Positions 15,944 to 24,399 of a stretch of 64,000 nt of DNA are shown here, one piece after another. The stretch is from JAKPAM01 sp047601745 (GTDB taxonomy: Bacteria > Pseudomonadota > Gammaproteobacteria > Burkholderiales > Burkholderiaceae_E). The notes beneath the pieces are model-generated. The model was not told the DNA's origin. It did no database searches and was given only the letters and a program-made list of their open reading frames with translations. Numbering within the stretch: the stretch's first letter is position 1; every line of letters starts with the position of its first letter. The position numbers were made by a program, and so were the translations under genes. Where the stretch lies: NCBI GenBank assembly GCA_047601745.1, contig JASGIS010000001.1:3286001-3350000 (forward strand). The letters are read 5' to 3'.

Positions 15944-17174
15944 AGAACCGCTGGCCGAGACCTGCCGGATCGGCTACGTCGTCAAGCGCTATCCGCGCTT
16001 CTCCGAGACCTTCGTGGTCAACGAGATCCTCGCGCACGAGCGGGCCGGCCTGGACATCGAGATCTTCGCGCTCGGGCCGGTCGAGGAGACGCATTTCCAG
16101 CAGATCATCGGCCAGGTGCGGGCGCCGGTGCGGCGGCTGTCGCATCGCCTGCGCAACCCGGATGGCCTGTGGCAGCGGATCAGGGAGGCCGCCGAATGCC
16201 TGCCGGCATTCTGGCCGGCGATGCATGAGACCGACGGCCTGGAGGCCGACGAACTGTCGCAGGCGATCGAGCTGGCGCTGCAGGCCCGGGCGCTGGGAAT
16301 CTCGCATCTGCATGCGCACTTCGCGACCACGGCGACGACCGTCGCGCGCAAGGCGGCCGCCTTCGCCGGCCTGTCGTACAGCTTCACCGCGCATGCGAAG
16401 GACATCTACTTCGACTATGCGACGCCGCAGCACGTCGCGCGAAAGCTGCGCGACGCGGCGTTCTCGGTGACCGTGTCCGACTACAACCAGCGAACGCTGC
16501 GTTCGGCGTACGGATCGGCGGCCGATCGCCTGTTCCGGCTGTACAACGGCGTCGATCTGCGCCGCTTTCCGTTGTCGGCCAGGCAGGACGTCGCGCCGCG
16601 GATCCTCGCCGTGGGCCGGCTGGTGCGCAAGAAGGGCTTTCACGTGCTGATCGACGCGCTCGCGCTGATGAACGAGCGACGCATCGCCTTCGATTGCGTG
16701 CTGGTCGGCGACGGCGAGGAAAGGGCGTCGCTGCAGGCGCAGGCCGACGCGGCGGGCCTCGGCGAGCGGTTGACGATGCCGGGGCCGCTTTCCCAGGACG
16801 TCGTGATCGAGCAGATGCGCCAGTCGACCTTGCTGGCCATGCCATGCGTGATCAGCGACGACGGCAACCGCGACGGCTTGCCGACGGTCCTGGTCGAGGC
16901 GATGGCCCTGGGCACGCCGGTCGTCAGCACCGAGGTGGCCGGCATTCCCGAACTGGTGCGACACGAGGAGAACGGGCTTTGCGTGCCGCCCGACGATCCG
17001 CACGCGCTCGCCCATGCGATGGCGTCATTGCTCGACGACCCCGCGCTGCGCCGTCGGCTGGCATTCGCCGCGCGCTGCCGCATCGAGCGCGATTTCGACA
17101 TCGACGTCAACACCCGCCAGATGCGCGAGTCGTTCAGCGCCGCGATCGCCAGCCATCGAGGAGTCGCGCGGTGA
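15930..17174 (+). CDS. Glycosyltransferase family 4
   Basis: 414-residue GT-B enzyme. N-terminal acceptor domain has YVVKRYPRFSETFVVNEI and HLHAHFATTATTVAR; the C-terminal donor domain has FRLYNGVDLRRFP, ILAVGRLVRKKGFHVLIDAL and the EX7E-type retaining motif around DGLPTVLVEAMALGTPVVSTEVAGIPELV. The pattern is that of colanic-acid/exopolysaccharide GT4 enzymes. GTG start at 15930 overlaps the previous gene by 14 bases. It ends in a GTGA overlap with the next GT4. Confidence 0.9.
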   Translation: MRSVEEPLAETCRIGYVVKRYPRFSETFVVNEILAHERAGLDIEIFALGPVEETHFQQIIGQVRAPVRRLSHRLRNPDGLWQRIREAAECLPAFWPAMHETDGLEADELSQAIELALQARALGISHLHAHFATTATTVARKAAAFAGLSYSFTAHAKDIYFDYATPQHVARKLRDAAFSVTVSDYNQRTLRSAYGSAADRLFRLYNGVDLRRFPLSARQDVAPRILAVGRLVRKKGFHVLIDALALMNERRIAFDCVLVGDGEERASLQAQADAAGLGERLTMPGPLSQDVVIEQMRQSTLLAMPCVISDDGNRDGLPTVLVEAMALGTPVVSTEVAGIPELVRHEENGLCVPPDDPHALAHAMASLLDDPALRRRLAFAARCRIERDFDIDVNTRQMRESFSAAIASHRGVAR

Positions 17175-18499
17175 TTCGTGTCGCCTACGTCTGCGCCGAT
17201 CCCGGCATTCCGGTCTTCGGCTGCAAGGGAGCCTCGATCCACGTGCAGGAAGTCGTGCGCGCGTTGCGCGGCGCCGGGGCGCGGGTCGATCTGTATGCGG
17301 CGCGCAAGGGCGGGACGCCGCCGCCGGGCCTGTCCGATCTGCGCGTGACGCTGATCGGCGAGCTCGCCGGCGGCAGCGGCTCCGGCGCTGGTCCGGGTTT
17401 GGGTTCGGGTCGCGGTCGCGTGTCGCGCCCGGCACCGACCGGTGCTATCGGCAGTGGCAGTGGCATCCGCATCGGTGCCGGCAATGGCATCGGCAATGAG
17501 GAAGAGGATGTCGCCGTCGCGCGCGCGCGGCATGCGTTGAGCGCCAACCGCGCGCTGCACGACGCGCTGGTCGATGACGGACCCTTCGATCTGGTCTACG
17601 AACGTTATTCGCTGTGGGGGCTGGCCGGCATGGCCTACAGCCACGGGGCCGGCCGCTGCGTCGGCGTGCTCGAGGTCAACGCTCCGCTGATCGAGGAACA
17701 GGCGCGCTGGCGCCGGCTGGTCCTGCCGCGGCACGCCGCCCGCGTCGCGCGTTTCGCGTTCGGTCGCGCCGACCGGCTGATGGCGGTTTCGCCGGGCGTC
17801 GCGGGCTGGCTCGCGGAGCAGGGCGTCGAGCGCGAGCGCATCGAGGTCCAGGCCAATGGCGTCGATCCGGCCCGCTTCGACGGCGTCGTCGAACGGCGGC
17901 ATGCGCGTCCGGACGGCGCGCCGTTCACGATCGGCTTCGTCGGTACGTTCAAGCCCTGGCACGGCTTGCGCACCTTGATCGATGGCTGGGCCCGGATGCG
18001 GGAGCAGGGCATCGATGCGCGGCTGCTGCTGGTCGGCGACGGCCCCGAGCGCGCCGGCATCGAACGGGATCTTCGCGAGCGGGGACTCGGCAATCGGGTC
18101 GAGTGGACCGGCGCGGTCGCGCCCGAGCGGATCCCGGCGATCCTCGCCCGCATGGACATCGCCGTCGCGCCCTATCCGGCCAGCGAGCGGTTCTACTTCT
18201 CGCCGTTGAAGCTGTACGAGTACATGGCGGCCTCGCTGCCGGTGGTCTGCAGCCGGGTCGGGCATCTGGCCGAGGTCGTCCGCGACGGCGTCGACGGCGT
18301 GCTCGTTCCGGCCGGCGATGCGGCGGCCCTGGGCGCCGCGCTGACCGATCTGGCGAACGATCGATCCGGGCGCCTGCGGATGGGCGCGTCGGGCCGCGAG
18401 CGGGTGCTGCGCGCGCATACCTGGGACGCGGTCGCGGCGCGCATTCTTGGTTGCGCCGGCGGCGAGGTTCGCGCGCATCGCGACGAGGCGGGACGATGA
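17171..18499 (+). CDS. Glycosyltransferase family 4 with Gly-rich insertion
   Basis: 442 residues from GTG 17171, which overlaps the previous stop as GTGA. GT-B fold: N-terminal CADPGIPVFGCKGASIHVQEVVRAL, C-terminal FTIGFVGTFKPWHGLRTLIDGW, LLLVGDGPERAGIE, and FYFSPLKLYEYMAASLPVVCS with the retaining-enzyme glutamates. Residues about 66-116 are a low-complexity Gly/Ser insertion coded by near-repeats (17370-17505), probably a flexible surface loop between strands of the acceptor domain. Coupled to the ABC exporter by an ATGA overlap. Confidence 0.88.
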   Translation: MIRVAYVCADPGIPVFGCKGASIHVQEVVRALRGAGARVDLYAARKGGTPPPGLSDLRVTLIGELAGGSGSGAGPGLGSGRGRVSRPAPTGAIGSGSGIRIGAGNGIGNEEEDVAVARARHALSANRALHDALVDDGPFDLVYERYSLWGLAGMAYSHGAGRCVGVLEVNAPLIEEQARWRRLVLPRHAARVARFAFGRADRLMAVSPGVAGWLAEQGVERERIEVQANGVDPARFDGVVERRHARPDGAPFTIGFVGTFKPWHGLRTLIDGWARMREQGIDARLLLVGDGPERAGIERDLRERGLGNRVEWTGAVAPERIPAILARMDIAVAPYPASERFYFSPLKLYEYMAASLPVVCSRVGHLAEVVRDGVDGVLVPAGDAAALGAALTDLANDRSGRLRMGASGRERVLRAHTWDAVAARILGCAGGEVRAHRDEAGR

Positions 18500-20325
18500 G
18501 CGGCACACCCGTACCGAAACTGAGCCGGTTTCTGCCGGATCTGCGGCGTCTGCTGCGGCGGCTCGCGCCTCACCTCGCCCCGCAGCGCCCGCTGATCGGC
18601 GGGGCGATCGTCTCGCTGATCGTGGCGACCGGGCTGCGGCTGCTCGAGCCCTGGCCGTTGAAGTTCGTCATCGATCGCCTGGTCGGCGCCGAACGTCCGG
18701 GCCGTGGCTGGGACCTGCTGGACGGCCTGTCGACGACGACGCTGATCCCGCTGTGCGCGCTCGCGCTGGTGGCGATCGTCGCGCTGAAGGCGGGCGCCGA
18801 GTATCTGTCGACGGTCGGCTTCACGCTGGTCGGCAATCGCGTGGTCACCGCGGTGCGCGAGACCCTGTTCCAGCATCTGCAGCGCCTGTCGTTGTCGTTC
18901 CACGCGCGCCGCCGGACCGGCGAGTTGACGCTGCGCTTGCTCGGCGACGTCGGCATGCTCAGGGAGGCGGCCGTCACGGCGGCGCTGCCGCTGGCGGCCA
19001 GCGCCGCGGTGCTCGTCGGCATGGTCGCGATCATGCTGTGGCTCGACTGGCGGCTCGCGCTGGTCGCGCTGGCGCCGCTGCCGCTGCTGTGGGTCGGCAG
19101 CCAGCGCATCACGCGACGGATCCGCGAAGCGAGCCGCGGACAACGCCAGCGCGAAAGCTCGATGGCGGCCAGCGCCACCGAATACCTGGCCGCCGTCCGG
19201 ACCGTTCAGGCGCTGTCGCTCGAACCCTACGCGTCCGGCGTGTTCGGCGGCGCCAATCGCAAGAGCCTGAGCGACGGCGTGCGCGCCGGACGACTCGGCG
19301 CGGCGCTCGAGCGGCTGGTCGACGTGGCGAGCGCCGGCGCGACGGCGTTGGTGCTCTGGTTCGGCGCGCAGCAGGTGCTGCGCGATGCGCTGACGCCGGG
19401 CGAACTGCTGGTCTTCATCACTTATTTCAAGAACTCGATGCGGCCGGCGCGCGACTACGCGAAGTTCGCGGCGCGTCTCGCCAAGGCCAGTGCGGCCGGC
19501 GAGCGCGTCGTCGATCTGCTCGACGAGAAGCCCGCCAACGTCGACGCGCCCGGCACCCGCCCCGCGCCGCGCTTGGACGGCGCGCTGCGCTTCGATGCCG
19601 TCTCGTTCGCCTATGCGGCCGATGCGCCGCGGGTGCTCGACCGCATCGACCTGGAGATCCGCGCGGGCGAACGCCTGGCGATCATCGGCGAGTCGGGCTC
19701 GGGCAAGTCGACGATCGCTTCGCTGCTGCTGCGACTCTACGATCCGGTCGAAGGATGCATCACCGTCGACGGCCAAGACCTGCGCGAGTTCACGCTGCAG
19801 AGCCTTCGCCGGCGCATCGATATCGTTCCGCAGGAGACACTGCTGTTCGCGACCACGGTCCACGAGAACATCGCGATGGCGGCCGGCCGCGAGGTCACGC
19901 GTGATCAGGTCGTCGCCGCCGCCCGCCTGGCCAACGCCCATGATTTCATCACGCGGCTGCCGCAGGCTTATGACACGCTGGTCGGCGAACGCGGGGCGAC
20001 CTTGTCGAACGGACAGCGCCAGCGGATCGCCATCGCCCGCGCCGCGCTGCGCGACGGCGACCTGCTGATCCTGGACGAGGTCACCGTCGGCCTCGATGCC
20101 GAGAACACGGCCATCGTCAACGACGCGCTCGAGCGGTTGTCGCGCGGGCGAACCACGGTCGTCATCACGCACGACCTGATCCTCGCGGCGCGCGCCGACC
20201 GCATCGTGCATCTGGAGCGGGGACGCATCGTCGAGGCCGGCGATCACGACGGCCTGATGACGCTGGACGGCCGCTATGCGAACTGGTGGCGGATGTCTCA
20301 ACCCCGGTCGATGAGCGCGCCATGA
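18496..20325 (+). CDS. ABCB-type exporter (fused membrane domain and ATPase)
   Basis: 609 residues. About 1-330 is a six-helix exporter membrane domain (helices near 35-60, 78-100, 155-180 and on), then ATPase with Walker A GESGSGKST (398-406), signature LSNGQRQR (about 503), Walker B LLILDE (about 524-529) and H-loop VITHDL. It is a half-transporter that should act as a homodimer, in the MsbA/heterodimer-like group that flips lipid-linked or peptide/glycan substrates across the inner membrane. ATG overlaps the upstream glycosyltransferase stop by 4 bases and its own stop overlaps the kinase-like gene by 4, so it belongs to the glycan operon and probably exports its product. Confidence 0.9.
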   Translation: MSGTPVPKLSRFLPDLRRLLRRLAPHLAPQRPLIGGAIVSLIVATGLRLLEPWPLKFVIDRLVGAERPGRGWDLLDGLSTTTLIPLCALALVAIVALKAGAEYLSTVGFTLVGNRVVTAVRETLFQHLQRLSLSFHARRRTGELTLRLLGDVGMLREAAVTAALPLAASAAVLVGMVAIMLWLDWRLALVALAPLPLLWVGSQRITRRIREASRGQRQRESSMAASATEYLAAVRTVQALSLEPYASGVFGGANRKSLSDGVRAGRLGAALERLVDVASAGATALVLWFGAQQVLRDALTPGELLVFITYFKNSMRPARDYAKFAARLAKASAAGERVVDLLDEKPANVDAPGTRPAPRLDGALRFDAVSFAYAADAPRVLDRIDLEIRAGERLAIIGESGSGKSTIASLLLRLYDPVEGCITVDGQDLREFTLQSLRRRIDIVPQETLLFATTVHENIAMAAGREVTRDQVVAAARLANAHDFITRLPQAYDTLVGERGATLSNGQRQRIAIARAALRDGDLLILDEVTVGLDAENTAIVNDALERLSRGRTTVVITHDLILAARADRIVHLERGRIVEAGDHDGLMTLDGRYANWWRMSQPRSMSAP

Positions 20326-22694
20326 CGCTGAACGATGCCGACGCGCGGATCGTCGCGCGCGAAGCGGCGCTGCCCGGCTTGCGCCATCTGCTCGATCCCG
20401 AGCTTTTCGCTGGCCTCGCTCGCCGGCTCGCGCCCGATGCGGACATCCGGTCCGCGACGCTCACTTATCTGCGCTACAAGCCGGAGACCAGCGCGGTCGC
20501 CGCTTTCCGGCTCGATCGCCGCGACGGATCGTCGCTGCTGGTGCACGCCAAGGCGAACCGACGCGATCGCCATACGGTCGCTTCGGCTCGGATCGCCGAA
20601 ACGTCTGCCGCGCGCCGGGGCGGCGAACTCGCGCCGTGCATCGTCGATCCGCTGCAGCTCGTGCTGCTGCGTCCGGACGATGACCGGCAACTGAAGCCGG
20701 TTCGCGCGCTGCTCGATCCGGCCCGGCGCGCCGGCCTGCTCGGGGCCGAAATCGCCGGCATCGGCCCGGGCGTGCCGGACATCGAGGTCTTGCGCTACAA
20801 GCCCGGGCGCCGACTGGTCGCCCGCGTCCGGCATCGCGGCCGCGACCTCGCGCTGGTCCGGGTCGTGCATCGCGATGCTTATGGCCGCGCCTTGCTCGGC
20901 GCAGCGCTGGGCGCCGCGACCAAGGGTTCGCGCCTGATCCGCGCCGATGCCGGCCGGCAATTGCTGGTTTCGGCGTGGACGCCCGGGCGGGTGCTGGCGC
21001 CGACGGCGATCGACGGGGTCGCGCTCGCCGGCGCCGCGCTGGCGGACCTGCATCGCACGCGCATCGGCCTGTCGGCGACCTGGGACCGGCGCGACGAGTC
21101 GCGAGCGGTCGAGCGCTCGGCCGATCTGCTGGGACGGCTGCTGCCGGCGCTCGCCGATCGCGCGCGCGGCCTGGCGCTCAGGCTCGGCGAAGCGCTGCAT
21201 GCGCGCCCTTTCGAGCCGGTGCCGACGCACGGCGACTTCTCCTGCGACCAGGTCGTCGTCGCCGATGCCGGCTGCACGCTGATCGACTGGGACCGCGCCG
21301 CCAGCGCCGACCCGATGGGGGATTTCGGCAGTTTCGCGGCGCGCCTGGAGATCGACGTGCTTCACGGCGTGATCGACCGGGCCGCGGCGGACGCGGCCAT
21401 CGCGGCACTGTGCGGCGGCTACGTCGGCAGCGCGCGCGGCGAGCCGCCGCGATTCGAGCTGCACGCCGCCGCCGCGCTGCTGCGCCTGGCGACCGAGAGC
21501 TTCCGCCGGCGTCTGCACGATTGGCCCGATCGCGAGGCGGCGCTGCTCGATCGCGTCGAAGCGCTGCTGGCGCGCGCGGCCCGATCCGGCGATGGCCGCG
21601 GGGGGCACGCGAGCGTCGTTCCGGACGATGGCGGTGGCGGTGCAGGTGCAGGTGCAGGTGCCGCATCGGTCCCGGTCGCATCGGAGGACGAGGCCTCGCT
21701 GCTCGATCACGCACTCGATCGCGACGCGATGCGGGCGCCGCTCGGACGGCTGCTGGCCGGCGATGCCGATGCATGGGGGCTGCGCGCGGCTCGTCTGGTC
21801 CGGCACAAGCCTGGGCGCCGTGCATTGATCGCTTATGAGCTGATCCAGGATGGCCGCGTACGGACGCTGTTCGGCAAGATGCGGTTCAAGGGATTGGACC
21901 GCCACGGCTACGGCATCCAGCGTGCGCTCGCCGAAGCGGGATTCGGCGCCGACGGTGCGCCAAGGGAACGTGGTGCGTCGGCGCACGAATCGGCGCGGAC
22001 CCCGTTCGTCGTTCCCGACGTCGTCGGCTGCCTGCCGGCGTTGAACATGTGGATCCAGCAGGCCGTGCCCGGAACGCCGTCGAACGAGTCGTTCGCCGCC
22101 GGCTGCGACGCCGGTCTGGCTCGTCGGGTGGCCGACGCATTGGCCGCTTTGCACGGCGCGCGGATCCCCGTGTCGCGGGTCTGGCGCATCGAGGACGAGC
22201 TCGCCATGCTCGGCGATCGGCTGGAAGCGGCCTGCGAGGCGCGCGCCGACCTGGCCGGCCGGATACGCCGAGTGCTCGATGGCTGCATCGAACTGGCGGC
22301 GCGCCTGAACCGCGGGCGTCCGACGTCGATCCACCGCGACTTTCATCCGGAACAGGTGCTGGTCGACGGCGAGCGGCTGGTCCTGCTCGATTTCGATCTG
22401 TTCGCGAGCGGCGATCCGGCACTCGACGTCGGCAACTTCAACGCGCATCTGATCGAGCTGGGCGTGCGCCGTTCGGGCAGCGACGATCTGCTGCGCGATC
22501 ACGAGCGGGCTTTCGTCGAACGCTATCGCGAGCACCAGCCTTCGCTCGATTCGTTCAGCGCCGACGCCTGGACGCTGATCTCGCTGGCCCGGCACATCTT
22601 TCTGAGCCTGCGGTTTCCGGATCGGCGTCACACGACCGAAGCGCTGGTCGAAGCCTGCGAGCGGCGGCTCGGCCCGCTGTCCGCCGTCCTGTGA
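20322..22694 (+). CDS. Tandem two-domain APH/maltokinase-like phosphotransferase
   Basis: 790 residues. Two aminoglycoside-phosphotransferase-fold kinase domains are fused head to tail: catalytic loops at H303 (THGDFSCDQ) and H671 (IHRDFHPEQ), each followed by a metal-binding Asp region (LIDWDRAASADPMGDFGSF; LLDFDLFASGDPALDVGNF). The residue that is Asn in most APH enzymes is Gln in both halves, as in maltokinases (HGDxHxGQ). The linker (about 425-465) holds the Gly-Ala tract from a GGTGCA microsatellite. ATG at 20322 overlaps the exporter stop by 4 bases. Probably phosphorylates a sugar or lipid-linked sugar of the pathway; the substrate is unknown. Confidence 0.8.
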   Translation: MTLNDADARIVAREAALPGLRHLLDPELFAGLARRLAPDADIRSATLTYLRYKPETSAVAAFRLDRRDGSSLLVHAKANRRDRHTVASARIAETSAARRGGELAPCIVDPLQLVLLRPDDDRQLKPVRALLDPARRAGLLGAEIAGIGPGVPDIEVLRYKPGRRLVARVRHRGRDLALVRVVHRDAYGRALLGAALGAATKGSRLIRADAGRQLLVSAWTPGRVLAPTAIDGVALAGAALADLHRTRIGLSATWDRRDESRAVERSADLLGRLLPALADRARGLALRLGEALHARPFEPVPTHGDFSCDQVVVADAGCTLIDWDRAASADPMGDFGSFAARLEIDVLHGVIDRAAADAAIAALCGGYVGSARGEPPRFELHAAAALLRLATESFRRRLHDWPDREAALLDRVEALLARAARSGDGRGGHASVVPDDGGGGAGAGAGAASVPVASEDEASLLDHALDRDAMRAPLGRLLAGDADAWGLRAARLVRHKPGRRALIAYELIQDGRVRTLFGKMRFKGLDRHGYGIQRALAEAGFGADGAPRERGASAHESARTPFVVPDVVGCLPALNMWIQQAVPGTPSNESFAAGCDAGLARRVADALAALHGARIPVSRVWRIEDELAMLGDRLEAACEARADLAGRIRRVLDGCIELAARLNRGRPTSIHRDFHPEQVLVDGERLVLLDFDLFASGDPALDVGNFNAHLIELGVRRSGSDDLLRDHERAFVERYREHQPSLDSFSADAWTLISLARHIFLSLRFPDRRHTTEALVEACERRLGPLSAVL
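21633..21662 (+). repeat. GGTGCA-type hexamer microsatellite in kinase linker
   Basis: Five hexamer units: GGTGGC, three GGTGCA, GGTGCC. They encode Gly-Gly/Gly-Ala pairs in the linker between the two kinase domains. Confidence 0.85.
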
Positions 22695-22724
22695 CGGCCG
22701 GCGCACGTTGATCCGCGAACGTCG

Positions 22725-24176
22725 ATGATTCGCCGCGCCCGGTTCTCGCTCCGACGATCCTCGATGTCGTGGTCGCAGTTGCAGTTACAGTTGCAGTTGC
22801 AGTTGCAGCCGTGGCCGTGGCCGTGGTCGCAGTCGTGGGTGCTGCCGCTGTCCTTCGTCGTCGGACTGACGATGCTTGCCGGATCGGAGAACGCCTCGGC
22901 GCAGCAAACCCGCGGCGAGATCGAATCCCCGCGTGCGCCGCCGCTCGTCGTCAACGACAGGCTGGAGCCCGACACCTCCGACGAGGCGTCGACCTGGCGT
23001 CTGCAGGGGCGGGCGGAACTGGAGATCGACCAGCGGCGCAATCGCCGGCTCGATCGCGATCGAAACGATCGCCGCGTCGACGTCGAACCGCTGGTCAGGC
23101 TCGGCGTCACTTATCGCGCCAGCCGTCATGTGTTCGGTTTCGTCGAGACGGCGCTGCGGGTCAGGCATCGCGAAGAACGCCGCGACCCGACCGAGACGCT
23201 CGCGCAGTTGCTCGGAAGCCAGGCTTACGTCGGTCTCGTCGATCTGCTGCCGGATACCCGCGTGCAGATCGGTCGCTGGCTCTATCGCGACGAGCGCGAG
23301 TGGCTGTTCGACGAAAGCCTCGACGGCGCGTTGCTGCGGCTCGATCGGGACCGGATCGAAGCCGATCTGATGGCGGCGCGCGTCAATCGCTGGCGGCGCG
23401 ACCTGTTCGACGCCGGCACGCGCGGCGAGCCCGTCAACTTCTACGGACTGCTGGTCCGGGTGCCGGTGGACCGGCGGTTCAAGATCGGCGGGTACGCGGT
23501 CGTCCGTCACGACACGACCGGCGTCGCCGGTCGGCAACGACACCTCGGGCTCAGGGCTCACGGCAGATCGGGCAACTGGACGCAATGGACGGAGCTGGGC
23601 ATCGTCGACGGCGAGGTCGGCCAGCAGCGACTGCGCGGACACGTGCTCGACGTCGGCGGCGTCTACATGCTGCGCAGGCATCCGCTGCGTCCTCGTCTGC
23701 TCGTCGGCTATGCATTCGCCAGCGGCGACGACGATGCCGGCGATGGCGTGGATCGCCGCTATCGGCAGACCGGCCTGCAATCGAACGAGGCGCGGCTCGA
23801 GGGGCTGGTCAAGCGACGGATCTACGGCGAAGCGTTCGATCCGGAGCTGTCGAACCTGCGTATCCGTAGCCTCGGCATCGGCTTCGCGCCGACGCCGCAA
23901 TGGTCGGTCGACCTGGTCTGGCACGATTACCGCCAGGACAAGCTCGGTCCGGTCGCGCGCGCCGGCATCGTTCCCCGGCACGACGGCATGACCGGTCGCG
24001 CGCTCGGCCAGGAAGTCGATCTGATCGTCGGCTACGCGCCGAAGCCGACGATCCTGCTGACCGGCGCCATCGGCTGGTTCGAGCCGGCGGCCCGATTCCG
24101 GATCGATCGCGATCAGGCGCCCAACGATCCGGGCCGTGCGCTGTTCGCGCGCGTCGAGTTGAGAGTCCGCTTCTGA
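22725..24176 (+). CDS. Outer membrane beta-barrel, alginate-export (AlgE-like) family
   Basis: 483 residues. A basic N terminus, an odd Gln-Leu and Pro-Trp repeat (residues about 17-32), then a hydrophobic stretch ending in SENASAQQ give a probable signal peptide. The mature protein has alternating amphipathic strands, acidic turn repeats and a terminal aromatic (RVELRVRF), typical of outer membrane barrels; the QAYVGLVDLLPDTRVQIGRWLYRDEREWLFDE block matches AlgE-type alginate export proteins. It should be the outer membrane pore for the glycan exported by the ABC protein. 30 bases after the kinase-like gene. No AlgK/AlgX or polymer synthase is seen nearby. Confidence 0.65.
   Translation: MIRRARFSLRRSSMSWSQLQLQLQLQLQPWPWPWSQSWVLPLSFVVGLTMLAGSENASAQQTRGEIESPRAPPLVVNDRLEPDTSDEASTWRLQGRAELEIDQRRNRRLDRDRNDRRVDVEPLVRLGVTYRASRHVFGFVETALRVRHREERRDPTETLAQLLGSQAYVGLVDLLPDTRVQIGRWLYRDEREWLFDESLDGALLRLDRDRIEADLMAARVNRWRRDLFDAGTRGEPVNFYGLLVRVPVDRRFKIGGYAVVRHDTTGVAGRQRHLGLRAHGRSGNWTQWTELGIVDGEVGQQRLRGHVLDVGGVYMLRRHPLRPRLLVGYAFASGDDDAGDGVDRRYRQTGLQSNEARLEGLVKRRIYGEAFDPELSNLRIRSLGIGFAPTPQWSVDLVWHDYRQDKLGPVARAGIVPRHDGMTGRALGQEVDLIVGYAPKPTILLTGAIGWFEPAARFRIDRDQAPNDPGRALFARVELRVRF
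22776..22826 (+). repeat. CAGTTG and CCGTGG microsatellites in signal peptide
   Basis: Five CAGTTG units (one CAGTTA) at 22776-22805, then three CCGTGG units at 22809-22826. They code Gln-Leu and Pro-Trp repeats between the start and the hydrophobic core of the predicted signal peptide. Confidence 0.85.
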
Positions 24177-24296
24177 CGAGGCTCGCATTCGAGCGTCCGG
24201 CTTTTCGCGCGTCCCGCCTTTCGAGCGTCCGTTTGCGGGCCGCGATCGCCGGTTCGGGCGTAGGCTTCGCGTTCGAGAGCCGGTGCGTGACTCTGG

Positions 24297-24319
24297 TATA
24301 AATGTGCATATCACACATT
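24297..24319 (+). promoter_or_regulatory. Candidate promoter with AATGTG/CACATT palindrome
   Basis: A -10-like TATAAA (24297-24302) overlaps an inverted repeat AATGTG (24301-24306), 7-base spacer, CACATT (24314-24319), 80 bases before the DUF5666 gene. The AT-rich motif stands out in the GC-rich surroundings. No convincing -35. Confidence 0.45.
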
Positions 24320-24399
24320 CATGAGACAATCGACGATGCGCCGGTTGGATCCGGCCAGTGCGGCCAGGTAATGGCCGTGCATCCAACAGAAGGAAAAGC

